Shown here piece after piece: positions 44,620 through 56,405 of a stretch of 64,000 nucleotides of DNA. The notes below the pieces were generated by a model, which saw only the letters and a list, made by a program, of their open reading frames with translations, had not been told where the DNA came from and did no database searches. Both the position numbers and the translations under genes were made by a program. This DNA is from Eucommia ulmoides (taxonomy: Eukaryota; Streptophyta; Magnoliopsida; Garryales; Eucommiaceae): positions 7,332,579 to 7,396,578 of the forward strand of contig CM028335.1 in assembly GCA_016647705.1 (NCBI GenBank), given 5' to 3'. The stretch's first letter is position 1. Each line of letters begins with the position of its first letter.

Positions 44620-45935
44620 AGTACGCTTCATCGAATGCCCTTTTCAAAGCAAAACAAATACCCGGATGCTCATTTAAAGCTTCTGAACTTTTAGCAATAA
44701 GAGTTTCCGATTAGAGTCAGCAGGAAGAAGTGAGGACTCAATGCTAAAGAAATCCATGCTCTCGGCCTTTCTGAGATTCCTGTCAGTGGATAAAACAATA
44801 CTTCCAAAATAAAATCTTAGTTTGAAATAATCGGTTACCTTTGCTGACTAGAAATTTCATTCTCTTCTTTTCTGTTATAGTCACTCGGCTTACGGTGCTT
44901 GCTTTCTTTGAGTGATTTGATGAGATTCATTTTTTTTTTGAATTCAAAGACTTTGCTTCCAAACTCAAGAGAAGGCCCAACATGCCTCATCAAGGTTCCT
45001 TGGCTTGCTCAATTGAGTTTATGTATTTTCAAATTTCTAGGTATTTCGATACTTGGGATTCTAATATTCCTACATACTCTGTGTTTTCTCAAGTCCTACA
45101 AAACTTATTTAGTCCAAAAATGGGCAAAATGTCAAAAATTACTAAAACAAATACCTTCAATGCCTGATATGATTTTCTGTGAGATTTTGCGTCGGATTGC
45201 AAAGGAATATGGCTCCAATACATTTCTAGACCATGACCAAATCCATCAAGTTCTGACGAGAAAAAATATTGTGTGCCCACTAAATTAACCAGAAGCAGAA
45301 AACTTGAGCGAAACAATCTACCCCCTTTCTTTTCTCTTCAAATCTCTTCCATATTTGCACCAACGCTTCTTTTTCAGTCAGTGGTTTAACTATTTTACCT
45401 TTTTTTTTTTCCTTTTTTTTTTTGGAAAATAAATGATTAAACTTACAATGGTTCGGGAGCAATCGAGCTTAGAATTCAACCTGGTCTTCTTTGTGAATCG
45501 AGACCTTCTTGCAATCCGAGGATCCAATCATGAAGAAGTGAATCTAGTCTCCAACAATATTGGTTGATGGTGACAAATTCATTTTTTCAACTTTGATCTT
45601 CATCGACTGATTTGATATCGGTGAGAGCTTCTTCATTGCAATTATTGACCTGGTATGATTGTGTTCACTTTCCATCATTGGGTCCGACAGTAAGCGAGCT
45701 AAGATGTTTACACCCAGTTTTATCATATCACTAAAGGACCAGTGGAGACAGCTTGATCAACTTGTAGCGATATATCAAAATATCTTCAAGGTAATGGATG
45801 TTAATCTAGACTTTCAAATCCTCTGTTACCTTGGATTTCTATTAGATTTGATTAAAGGCCTTTTGGATCTCACCATGATTTGGCAGAGCAGAATCCTCAT
45901 TCGCTTCTATTCCCATTGGATCTTAACTAGCTTTG
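44620..45935. other. Noncoding repeat DNA
   Basis: Frames such as 44899-45288 (+) are open but hydrophobic and start in low-complexity DNA. None shows a family motif. The stretch seems to continue the repeat that was interrupted by the solo LTR at 43225. Confidence 0.45.
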
Positions 45936-47312
45936 TAATAGATTGATTTTATTTATATATTTCCAAATTGATTTTGGTAGTTTTCAAGTGTTCTTGTAAT
46001 GTTTTAATTCGTTTTTATTCATTTTTATGTAAATCAGGCGTTCGGGTCAAAAACAATTGAAAATTAAGCTAATCGGTAGGACGTCAGTGAAAAAATGTTG
46101 AAAAAAGAGCTAAAAATATCAACCTGCAGCCTTCTCGCTGCAGCGCCCGCAACACAGGGCCATTGGCCTTTGCTTGCTGCAGCGAGCAAAGGTCAGTGGA
46201 CCTTCTCACTAGAATTCACTACAGCAAGCTCTTGCTCGCTATAGCGATAAACGGTTAGTGGCTTTTCTTTTGGCTTTTCGCTGCAGCGAATTTCTTCTTG
46301 CTGCAGCGACCAAGCAACAGTTGATAACGTGTTTTCTTGATATTTTTTATGATATTTTGATCTCTATTTGTATCCACCTATTTCCTACCTTGCCAAGAGA
46401 GTCTTAGAACGTTCCTTAGTGCCCTAGATCAAACCAAAGAGGAGAAGAACACATTTAGAGAAGAGAAAACGATCTTTGAGTAGTTTTTGCAGAAATGGAA
46501 CCATCCACTTTACAGATTTGTCATTCCTTCTTTGTTTCTCTCTTTGTTTCTAAACTTTGTTGGTTGAATGATGATGTTATTTTCATGTATTGTTGAATAT
46601 TCAGTTATGATCATGAGTAGCTAAGTATTTATTATCTAGGGATTGATAAGTTCATGAATATACATGTTTAAGTGAATTTGTGTTTCGTTAACGGTTGTTC
46701 ATCCATATTTGATTGTGTTTACCATTTTATTATATCCATAGTATGTTTTGTATGATATTGTGGTTGGTTTGAAAATACGAGATTTGACACTCGGGAGAGG
46801 TAACCCTGGATTCGGATTAGGGTTAAAACACAACACGAAGTTCTAATATTTTGAGAGATTATTAGAACGTGTACAATCCTTGAGGTTGAGGTAAGACTCA
46901 TGTAATCGTTTAGACACTAGATAGAGATATCAGTGCTGACACGGTTGCATATTCACTTACTTTACACTCGGGAGAGGTAGTGAGTGAGTTTTAGATACCT
47001 AGATTATTGAATAGATTGAATACCGTTAATGTAAATTAGACTAAATCAAACATGTATAAGTGAACGTAATTAATCCCTAGGTAATCCATTCTCATAAAAT
47101 TATTTCCAAGTATTTAGGTTTAATTAGTTTTCAAATAGGAAACACATTTCAAATCTTGAATTGTCTAAATAAAATTGAGTTATGTCAATTGTAGTACTTA
47201 ACTAATTCTAATGATAAATCTCAATAGATGACACTCGATCTTCGGATCCACTTTATTAAAACTAAACCTTGTGCACTTGCGAGTAAAATCAAAGCGTAGA
47301 ATTATCACAACA
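45936..47312 (+). mobile_element. 5' LTR of Athila-like element
   Basis: It begins TAATAGATTGATTTTATTT (TG mutated to TA) and matches 59232-60383 closely until the 3' copy is truncated. Its end at CACAACA is inferred from the neighbouring primer site. A palindrome cluster lies at 46125-46330. Confidence 0.82.
46125..46330. repeat. TCGCTGCAGCGA palindrome cluster in 5' LTR
   Basis: Copies such as CTCGCTGCAGCG, GCTGCAGCGAGC and TTCGCTGCAGCGAA alternate with AAAGGTCAGTGGACC-like spacers. The 3' LTR keeps only part of it (59425-59505). Confidence 0.8.
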
Positions 47313-47318
47313 AGTTTT

Positions 47319-47338
47319 TGGCATCGTTGCCGGAGATT
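47319..47338 (+). other. Primer binding site of Athila-like element
   Basis: TGGCATCGTTGCCGGAGATT lies just after the 5' LTR and differs at a few bases from TGGCGCCGTTGCCGGGGA, the tRNA-Asp-type primer site usual for this group. Confidence 0.75.
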
Positions 47339-48269
47339 TAAATTTATTACTTAAGTTGATATTACTATCAAGTAGCTCAATATTGATCTTGATACTCTTT
47401 TGTTTTATTCATTTTTGTTTAATTATTTTCATTCGTTGTAGTGACTGACAGTATATGCGACGTAGCCGAAGTTTGGAATTCCTTACTCTTGATTTAGAGA
47501 TTGAACGTACATTAAAAAGGATAAGGAGAGAGAGAAGAAACCGAACTCAACAAATGGTTGTTGATGCCTCAAGCGCTACCACAACAACCACCGGAACCAG
47601 AAGTTCAACAACAACAGGTCCTTAGGGATTACTATCGACTTGTTATGTTTGACAACTATTCAGGGATCCGAAGATAGCCAATCAAGCAAACAACTTCGAG
47701 TTGAAACCCGCCCTGACCAATATGGTTCAACATAACTAATATGACAGGAATCTTCATGAGGATCCAAACATCCATATGGAGATATTCTTGGAGATATGTG
47801 ACACGGTGAAGATCAATGGAGTCGCAGAGGATGTCATTCGGTTAAGACTATTCCCATTTTCCCTTTAAGACAGAGCCAGGGGTTGGTTTTAGTTTGTCCA
47901 ACCGGGGAGCATCTTAACTTGGGAGGAACTAGCTCAACGATTCCTTACTAAGTTTTTTCCCCATTCGAAGACATCACAATTGAGAGGTGAGATTGCTCAA
48001 TTTCGCCATTATGAGCCACTCTTCGAGGCGTTGGAGTGCTTCAAGGACTTATTGAGAAAGTGCCTCCAACACGGGTATCAAGATTGGTTTCAAATCCAAG
48101 TCTTCTACAACGAGTTGGATAAACAGACTAGAACAATTGTAGATGCCGTATCGGGAGGTTTTTTGTTATCCAAAACTCTGGACGAGACTCAAGCACTTTT
48201 GGAAGAGATGGCGGCTAATAACTATCAATGGCCTAATGAGCAAAATGTGGGACGAAAGGTAGCCACTAT

Positions 48270-49691
48270 TGATCGCACCTCATTTTGTGCGATCTAATAC
48301 CACTAAATTAAGTTTTGTTAATCTTTTAAATAAATTAAAATATTATAAATTAAGTTATTTTATTTGTTTTTGTAGGATTTTGGAAATGGTACAAAACCAT
48401 GTTAATTTGGAGCAAAATTCAGTGAAAATGATCAAACGGATAAAAGTCGCGATTTTCGGCACTAGAATGAAGACCACTGTCCATTGTTTTGGACATAACT
48501 AATTATACAGTTGGAATTCTGAGATGAGACAAGTTTCATATGAAAGTAGACTCTCTAAGCTTTCCAATGACTGGTTATAGAGCCAAATCGGAGTTCGTAT
48601 GAAAAAGATACAACCGTTTGAAGATGGTCCTTCTGTGCAGCCACATAGTACAGCGGGTCAAACCATTTTGACCCGAACCCGGCCCGACCCGCGCCCACTT
48701 CGGTGGACAAATTGCTCAACAACCCCATTGGTCTCCATATTTGACTTTTTGCACCCCTAGCCTCCTCTTTTGACTCAAATTCACCCCAAAACTCACCTTT
48801 TTGATTCTATAAATAGAAGGGAGGTTTGAGAGCAAGAAAAAATGAATATTCCTACTTCATTCTTAGAATAGTTGTAGTATTTTCTTATTTGTTTTACTTT
48901 TATTTTCATTTTTATTTTTGGAAGGGAGAATAGTTTGGGGTACAAAGTGTAAATGGTGTTTGTGAGGATATTATCCGAGAAAATACCACTCAATGCAACA
49001 ATGAGAAGCTAACTTCCTTCAACCAGGTTAGGGTTGTGGTATTGTACTTTTGAATTTATGTAATATTGTATTTTTCGTATTTAAATTTGGATTTCGTATA
49101 AACAATTGTGTGGAAGGAATTCCATTCATAAAAATGAATTTAATTATAATTGAATTTATTGTCAAAATGTTCTTGTAGAGATTTTGATTTGAATTCAATT
49201 ATTGCTAGAACATTAAATCTTGCACCTGTGGTCTTGATTTAATGGCCACACAATCGTATTCTTGGGGATTGATTATTGGTCTGGATGGTTTATGCCTAGA
49301 TTTTAATTCACCTTAGATTAGTTTAATGTAGGAATTAAATACTGAAGATAGATCATGCCGGAGAATAACAATCCATATATTTCTGAGTAGTTCCGGCTTG
49401 TAGTTAGGAACACTCGTTTATACAAATCCGATTTAAATAGAAAATACGAGAAAAACATAATTCTCAAAATACTAACCCCACAATTCCTATCCTGGTTCTT
49501 TATTTAATTTTTATTTTAGATTTAGTATTTTCTTTTCTTATTTTAAAATCAAAATCGTTTTCTCTAAAGAAAGAAAAGTAATTAGAAATTGATAATTACA
49601 AGACCAATCCCTGTGGTTCGACACCTTACTTGAACACCGTACTACATCAGTATCGCGGTACCAATTTAAGGGTATTATTTTTGAGCGATCA
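48270..49691 (+). mobile_element. Solo LTR in Athila gag (TSD ACTAT)
   Basis: It starts TGATCGCACC, ends GAGCGATCA and has a perfect target duplication ACTAT (48265-48269, 49692-49696). It belongs to the same LTR family as 6223-7533 (shared ATTCACCTTAGATTAGTT, GGCTTGTAGTTA and CCCTGTGG blocks). Gag reading continues exactly across it. Confidence 0.92.
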
Positions 49692-49785
49692 ACTATTCAT
49701 GAGGCCGATCCTCTTGCTACCTTATCGGCCCAAGTGTCAAAACTCACAGAGTAGCTCGTCGCTTTCTCTACTAAAGATGCCTCAT

Positions 49786-50929
49786 TGTAACGCTCCGCTT
49801 CCCTAGAGCCGCCACGCGGTTTATCCTAGAGGAGAATTAAAACTAAAACCAAAGAACCAATATTTTATTATTAATAAAATATGAGAATTTTTATAATATG
49901 ACGACAATAATTATATTTAATTTATCGAATCAATTTTTACAACGGTAAATATTAACTACAATCATTACAAACAAAATTTCTTATGTAATTCCCGGTGCCG
50001 TTTCGCTCTCACCGACCCTACAATCAAAATTGTGGAGTTATAAGTCAAGGCTCAGTAGAACTCCAATCCCTCTATTACGTGCATTTAATTAATACAACAA
50101 ATAAACCACTTAATCATGATTTCCACATAATTTTTGCATAATCACAATTATTTCATAAAATTTAATATTTAAAATTCAACGATAATAATAACATGAATCT
50201 CCCAATAAAGAAATTAAATACACATATTAAAAGAGTTATAAATTCTACCTTAATCCTGAGATTGATAATTAGTAGAAAAATTAATAGGGAGATCTCTTTT
50301 GGTTCCTCTTCCTCTATGGTGTGAAATTCCACCATCAAGCTAACTCCCCCACACTCTAATTTTCCTCTTTACTTTTTTTTTTTTTCTCTAGTCTTTGATC
50401 ATCCATCACTTTTCCCTTATTAATATATATATAGATAAATATATATAATGTTTTACATCCCTTTCCACTTTCTCCACTTTTCCCTTATATTCCTCCCATT
50501 TATCTCGTTTCCTACGTGACACCCCCATCTCCCCAATATGTTCATCCCTTTCTCTATATATGTTATATGTTTATTCTTATCACTATTATCATTCTCCAAT
50601 CCACGTGTAACTCTTCCTTTCTCTATATTATACAAATTATATATTATATATATACATTATATAGGTGAGTGGAAAACATGTGCCCCCCCCCCCTTTTTTA
50701 TGGCCAAAATCACTTCCTTAATTGGTAAGTTTTTGAGAAATTACACGTAGTACCCCATAATATAAAATAATTTATATTAAACTCAATAATTATATTTAAC
50801 TCCAAAAAATTATCAAATATCCTTTATATCATAAATTTACAAAACAACCCAAAAAATTATTGTCTTAAAAATATTAAACTAATATAAAATAATATTTTTT
50901 TTCAAAAATATAAATTTTGGGATATTACA
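49786..50929 (+). mobile_element. LTR-like insertion in Athila gag, TG to CA
   Basis: It begins TGTAACGCTCCGCTTCCC and ends GGGATATTACA, end types seen in plant gypsy LTRs. Gag reads AS before and CVQ after, so no coding sequence was lost. No 5-bp target duplication is visible (CTCAT versus TGCGT), so the ends may have decayed. A poly-C tract lies at 50683-50693. Confidence 0.6.
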
Positions 50930-51662
50930 TGCGTCCAGTCAAGAAACAGAAAATGTGGCAAGTATTTCGTAACCAGGAGTTGATAGTGAGTTTGAGGAAT
51001 GTCATTTTGTCAACAACCGGGCCTATACCTTTAGGCCTGCCAACAACATCCCAACTCACTACCACCATGAAATTCAGAATCATGAGAATTTTTCTTATGC
51101 GAACAATTAGAATACATTACGACCTTCTCCCATGTACTTTTCGCAATCCCAAGGATATCAACCGCAGCAACAAAGCCGTCCTATGCAACAACAAAGTATG
51201 GAGAGAAATAAGCCACCGTTGGAAGATTTGCTCGACTCGTTCATGAAGGAGACACAAAATATTATGCGAGAAACGCATAATCGACTCAACAAGCATGAAA
51301 CGAGGCTTGACAATATTGAGACAATGTGCACCAATACAAATTCAACCGTAAAGTCGTTGAAAACTCAAATTGATCAGCTCGCTAGTGCCATAAAAGGGCA
51401 AACCTCGGGGAAGTTTCCAAGTGATACGGAAACTGATCCAAGGGATTGCAAAGCCATTACCTTGAGGAGCGAAAATGAGATAGAAGCAACAACAAAAAGG
51501 GAGGATGATCTAAAGGAAAAAATTGAAGTTGAAAAATAACCTATTTTGGTTGAGGAGAAGAAGGAAGATCCAAGGGTGAATCTGGGATCCATCTCTTTTC
51601 TAGACAATTCACCAATAATCACTCCACCTTTTCCATATCCATAACGGTTTCAAAAGAAGAAA

Positions 51663-52274
51663 TTGGATTCCCAATTTGCTAAATTTCTTGACTTTTTCAA
51701 GAAAATCCATATCAACATACCGTTTGTCGATGCATTGGAACAAATGCCCAATTATGAAAAGTTCTTGAAGGATATCATGACCAAGAAGAAGAAATTGGAA
51801 GAATATGAGATTGTCAAGCTAACGGAGGAATGTAGTGCGATCCTTCAACGGAAGTTGCCTAAAAAGTTGAAAGATCTCGGAAGTTTCACTATACTGTGCA
51901 CGATTGGGAAATATCACTTTGAGAAGACGCTTTGTGATCTTGGAACAAGTATCAATCTCATGCTGTCATCTATTTACCAAAAATTAGGGCTTGGAGATGC
52001 AAAGCCAACTATAATTTCTCTGTAAATAGTAGATCGTTCACTAACTTATATGAAGGGAATCATTGAAGACGTGATTGTAAAGGTGGACAAATTCATATTT
52101 CTAGTGGATTTTGTCGTTTTGGAAATGGAGGAAGACTGGGAGATCCCCATTATACTTGGGAGACCTTTTCTCGCAACCAAGAAGGCGTTGATTAATGTTC
52201 ATAATGGGAACTTAACATTGAGAGTCAATGATGATAAAGTGAAGTTCAACATTTTCAATACAATGAGTGCCTAA
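51663..52274 (+). pseudogene. Protease region of Athila-like pol
   Basis: The frame covers LDSQFAKFLDFFKKIHINIP, ALEQMPNYEKFLKDI, then the Athila-type protease: FTILCTIGKYHFEKTLCDLG with CDLGTSINLM (the family's DLG/DSG site), a TAA at 52023 where Gln is usual, and IILGRPFLATKKALINVHNG to 52274. It is preceded by short broken frames after gag. The single TAA and several frame changes around it are the main damage here. The domain would cut the gag-pol polyprotein. Confidence 0.82.
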
Positions 52275-52779
52275 CTTACAATCGAGTGGAAGTGGTGGAC
52301 TCATGCGTTAGGGAATTCTTTCATGAAAACTTGAATCGAGATCCTTTGGAGCACACTCTCACAAATTCTCTATCTATGGAGGATTTTCGTGAAAAATGGT
52401 CTACCACAAATGAAGGTGTTGTAGACTATATCCTATCTTTGGAAGCTATGCCTAAAGACGTAGTGAATTCGGTTCAAGTGGAGACCCATAATGATGAAGT
52501 TAGTTCGCCCGATCTCTCAAATCCACCTCACGGTGGGTTGATTCTCAAGCAATTACTAGATCACCTTCAGTATACATTCTTGGGGGAGAACTCCACTGAT
52601 TCGGTCATCATCTCATCGTCTTTGACTGGTGAAGAAGACAACAAACTACTCATTATCTTGAAATGACACAAATCTGCATTCTTGTGGTCTATTTTCGACA
52701 TCAAGGGAATAAACCCGACTATTTGCATGCAAAAAATCTTGATGGATGACTCATTTAAGCCTCTATTGAGCATAAAAAA

Positions 52780-53530
52780 AGGCTAAATCCAACGATGAAG
52801 GAGGTGGTCCGTGCCGAAGTGTTAAAGTTGTTGAATGCCAAAATCATCTATGCTATATCGAACAGTGAATGAGTAAGTCTAGTGCAAGTGGTTCCCAAGA
52901 AAGGAGGCATGACTGTGGTGAAGAATGAGAAGAATGATCTAATTTTTACATGAACCATCACTAGATGGAGAGTGTGTGTTGACTATAAAAAACTAAACAA
53001 GGCTACAAGGAATGATCACTTTCCTCTCCCGTTCATCGATCAAATGTTAGATCTTCTTTCCGGTTATAACCACTATTATTTTCTTGATAGATATTTAGGC
53101 TAATCAAATAGCCATTGCACCAGAAGACCAAGAAAAGATAACGTTCACCTGCCCATATGGTACATTTGGATACCGTCGTATGTTGTTTGGTCTTTGGAAC
53201 ACTCCGGCAATGTTCCAACGGTGTATGATGGCGATATTTTTTGACATGGTGGAAGACATAATGGAAGTATTCACGGATGATTTCTTGGTCTTTGGTTCAT
53301 CCTTTAACAATTGTCTTTACAATCTATCACTTGTTCTTAATCGATGTGAAGAGAAACATTTAGTTCTCAATTGGGAGAAGTGACATTTTATGGTCAATGA
53401 GGGAATCGTCTTAGGCCATCAGGTCTCTTCAAAGGGGCTTGAGGTGGATCGGGCAAAGATTGAGACAATCGAAAAACTTCCCCCACCAATTAATGTGAAG
53501 TGAGTAAGAAGTTTCCTAGGTCATGCCGTC
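52780..53530 (+). pseudogene. Reverse transcriptase region of Athila-like pol
   Basis: The fingers/palm can be followed: [53 protein letters not shown], then a frameshift near 53095 into YGTFGYRRMLFGLWNTPAMF and the catalytic VFTDDFLVFGSSF (Met is usual for Thr). Next come NRCEEKHLVLNWEK, a TGA near 53381, and GIVLGHQVSSKGLEVDRAKI followed by a stop near 53503 in the VRSFLGH block. The sequence family is recognisable at once, and the enzyme is broken by at least one frameshift and four stops. Confidence 0.87.
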
Positions 53531-53563
53531 TTATACCGGTGATTCATCAAAGATTTTTCTAAA

Positions 53564-54070
53564 ATGGTGAAGCCGTTATGCCATTTGCTTGAAAATGATG
53601 CCCCTTTCATTTTTTACGATACTTGTGTGGGATCATTTAATGCCATAAAGGAGAAATTGATCTCGACTCCAATTATAGTCGCTCCAGATTGGAATGAGAC
53701 ATTTGAGATCATGTGTGATGCGAGCGATTATGCGATTGGAGCTCTTTTAGGCCAACGTAAGAAGAAGATTTTCCGATCAATATACTATGCAAGAAAAATG
53801 CTCAATGATGCTAAGGAGATTTACACCACCACGGAGAATGAGATGTTGGCGGTGGTCTTTGCTTGTAATAAGTTTTGTTCTTATATTATAAGGTCCAGGG
53901 TGATTATCTATACAGACCATGCCGCCATCCGGTACTTATTTACCAAGAAGGACGCTAAGTCTCGTCTAATCCGGTGGATTCTCTTGCTTCAAGAATTTGA
54001 TGCTAAGATTCGAGACAAGACGGGGAGTAAGAACGTGGTAGCCGATCATCTCTCCCAGCTCGTGTTATAA
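53564..54070 (+). pseudogene. RNase H region of Athila-like pol
   Basis: A 168-codon open frame: [37 protein letters not shown] with the catalytic [13 protein letters not shown], the [13 protein letters not shown] block (second acidic residue), and [20 protein letters not shown], then [15 protein letters not shown] and VADHLSQL. This is the RNase H domain that follows RT and removes the RNA template. It is the best-preserved part of this pol, ending at a TAA at 54068. Confidence 0.88.
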
Positions 54071-54118
54071 GATGTTGGTGATGATTCATGTACCACGAAA
54101 GTTTTTTCAGATGATTAA

Positions 54119-55377
54119 TTGTTCAATATTGAAGCTAAACTTCCTTGGTTCGCGGATATAATCCATTATCTTGAGTGCAAGGTGTTGCCACTGGACCTAT
54201 CAAGTGCCCAAAGGAAGAAATTCCTATTTGATGTGAAGCATTATATGTGGGATAACCCGATGTTGTTCAAAAAATGCGTCGATCAAGTCATCCGGCAATG
54301 TGTTACAAAAGAGAAAATGACAAGTATTTTATATCATTGCCACTCATCGTCGTGTGGGGGGCATTTTGGAGTAACACGGACGGCCTCTAAGGTGATTCAA
54401 TCAGGTTTTATTGGCCGACTCTTTTCTGTGATTCATATACGTTTGTAAAAACTTGTGATCAGTGCTAGAGGGTTGGCAACATCTCGAGACAGCATGAGTT
54501 GCCCTTAACATCTATTCTCAAGTTGGAGATCTTTAACGTTTGGGGAATTAATTTCATGGGACCATTTTCTCCGTCTTTTGGTCAGGAGTATATCTTGCTG
54601 GAGGTGAATTACGTGTCAAAATGGGTAGAGGCTGTGGCCATGCCAACCAACGATGCCAAAGTGATTCTGAAATTCCTTCAAAATAATATAATGACAAGGT
54701 TCGGAACTCCTCGAGCAATCATTAGTAATGAAGGAACCCACTTTTGCAACAAAATATTCAACATTCTTTTGACAAATTATGGAGTCCGGCATAAGGTGGC
54801 ACTTCCTTACCATTCCCAAACAAACGGCCAAGTCGAAGTATCCAATCGAGAAATAAAACAGATCTTGGAGAAAACGGTTCACTCCAACTAGAATGATTAG
54901 GTGGTGAAATTAGACAATGTATTGTGGGCATACCGCATGGCTTTTAAAATACCGATTGGAATGTCTCCGTATTGGTTGGTGTTTGGAAAAGTGTGTTATT
55001 TTCCGGTTGAATTGGAGCACTGTGCCTATTGGGCGATAAATAAGCATAATTTTGATCTCAACGCTTCGGGGCAACAACATTTCCTTCAACTCAATGAGAT
55101 CGAGAAATTCCGAAACGAGGCATATGAAAACGCCAAATTGTATAAGGACAAAACCAAGAGATGGCACGACAAACACATTATCAGGAAAGAGTTCAGCCCG
55201 GGACAACAAGTATTACTTTCAACTCTCGGCTGAGACTCTTTCCCCGGAAATTGAAGTCTAGATGGTTCGGACCATTCCAGATCAAGCAAGTATTTTTATT
55301 CGGCTTTGTTGAATTAGAAAGTGGCGACGGACGTATTTTTCGAGTCAACAGGAAGTAAATCAAGCATTACTATAGAA
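54119..55377 (+). pseudogene. Integrase region of Athila-like pol
   Basis: The N-terminal zinc region is visible (LFKKCVDQVIRQC, CHSSSCGGHFGVTRTASKVI), followed by a frameshift near 54405 into the CDQCQR block. The catalytic core has [12 protein letters not shown] with AAT at 54550-54552 where family members have Asp, and [12 protein letters not shown] with AAT at 54727-54729 where they have Asp. The Glu in [17 protein letters not shown] remains. The C-terminal part reads [20 protein letters not shown] and FGPFQIKQVFLFG, ending near 55360. Two of three catalytic acids are lost, so this copy is inactive even apart from its stops (54889, 54898) and frameshifts. Confidence 0.87.
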
Positions 55378-55380
55378 AAT

Positions 55381-56405
55381 AAAGAACGAGTTGTAGAGAG
55401 TATCTCCCTCGTTGACGATTGATGTGGATCGTTACTAAGTCCAGTTAGGGATGTTAAATTTAGCGCCTTTTTTGATATACAACCCACGGGATTGGTTTTC
55501 GCCAATTTTTGCTAAAATAATTTTTTTTTGAGGTTGAAGTGGTCACGATACTAGTTTGTTGTGTGAATGGAGGAGCTCGTATGTTCGAGGAAGTTAAATG
55601 ATATTCAACGAGAAGAAATAGTGGAACAACAACAAAACGATGGCCAGCCGTTGGCAAAAATGCAAAAAAAAAAAAAAAAAGTAGAAGAAAGGCAGCAGGC
55701 CTGTACTCGCTACAACAATATATTTCTCGTTGCAGTGATCATAAGGAATATGGGCCACTGCCCTTTTCTCGCTGCAGCGAGTGCGCCCCTATTTCGATAA
55801 ATAAGGGTGCCGTTTTATTTTATTCCCATTTTCAAACCCTAAACTCCGAAATCTCCTCTATTTTTTCTCCCAAACCAATTCAAACCTCAAATCTACCCCT
55901 CCCATTCTCAAAAACATAAATCCCCACCACAAATAAACCACCATATCACCATTCCAAACCCTAAATTTGGTAGTTCTAAGGGTTAGAATTTAAAGTGGAG
56001 AGATCTTCATTTCAAACAATTGGGCACTCAAAAATTCGTCAAGTAAGTTGTTTAAAACATCATTCTACTTGTGTACTCTCAATTTGTTATTGATTTGCTT
56101 GATTGGATTGAAGTTCGGTTGTGAAATTGAAATTTTGGTTTGAAACCCTTGGTTGCCTATAGCAAATTTCGTGCTACTATGATTTTGGGTCGGTTTTGTG
56201 AAGAAAGACTTTGTTTTGTGGTGATTTGATTGTTGGATTCAATATTTATAGAGAAATTTGTGCATTTTGTGTTGAAATCTTGTGGATTGTGTGTTGCCAA
56301 TTGGGAATTTGTTGGTCTTCTTGAAGTTGTGGGTTCAAATTATGAAATTGTGAAGATCCACATTGTGAATTGGTGAAGGGTGGTTGTGTGTTGAATCAAA
56401 AAGTC
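55381..56405. other. Spacer between pol and extra ORF
   Basis: No gene. It includes a palindrome stretch at 55680-55795 (CTCGCTGCAGCGAG and degraded copies, with GGGCCACTGCCC spacer) like that in the LTRs, and purine-rich and T-rich low-complexity parts. Confidence 0.6.

Larger units (their letters stand above)
47455..51539 (+). pseudogene. gag of Athila-like element, split by two solo LTRs
   Basis: It starts MRRSRSLEFLTLDLEIERTL. The core is recognisable: IQANNFELKP-like QANNFELKPAL, FLEICDTVKINGVAEDVIRL, ARGWF, TWEELAQRFLTKFFP, QLRGEIAQFRHYEPLFEALE, and NYQWPNEQN. A solo LTR sits in VATIHEADP (48270-49691). The gag frame picks up again with LATLSAQVSKLTE, and a second LTR-like insertion lies at 49786-50929. 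Then PTHYHHEIQNHENFSYANN and a coiled-coil-like part (NTNSTVKSLKTQIDQLASAI) follow to TAA at 51537. Stops near 47621, 47752 and 49754 and frame changes prevent a complete product. Confidence 0.85.

Noticed and set aside
44899..45288. 129-codon ORF
   Set aside because: It starts in a T-rich run, has hydrophobic low-complexity content and overlaps open frames on both strands. No family resemblance.
49786..50929. A 3-bp target duplication CAT supporting a CACTA-type insertion
   Set aside because: CAT flanks could be read if the element ended at GATATTA, but the TG to CA ends and LTR-like text fit an LTR better. Both remain unproven.
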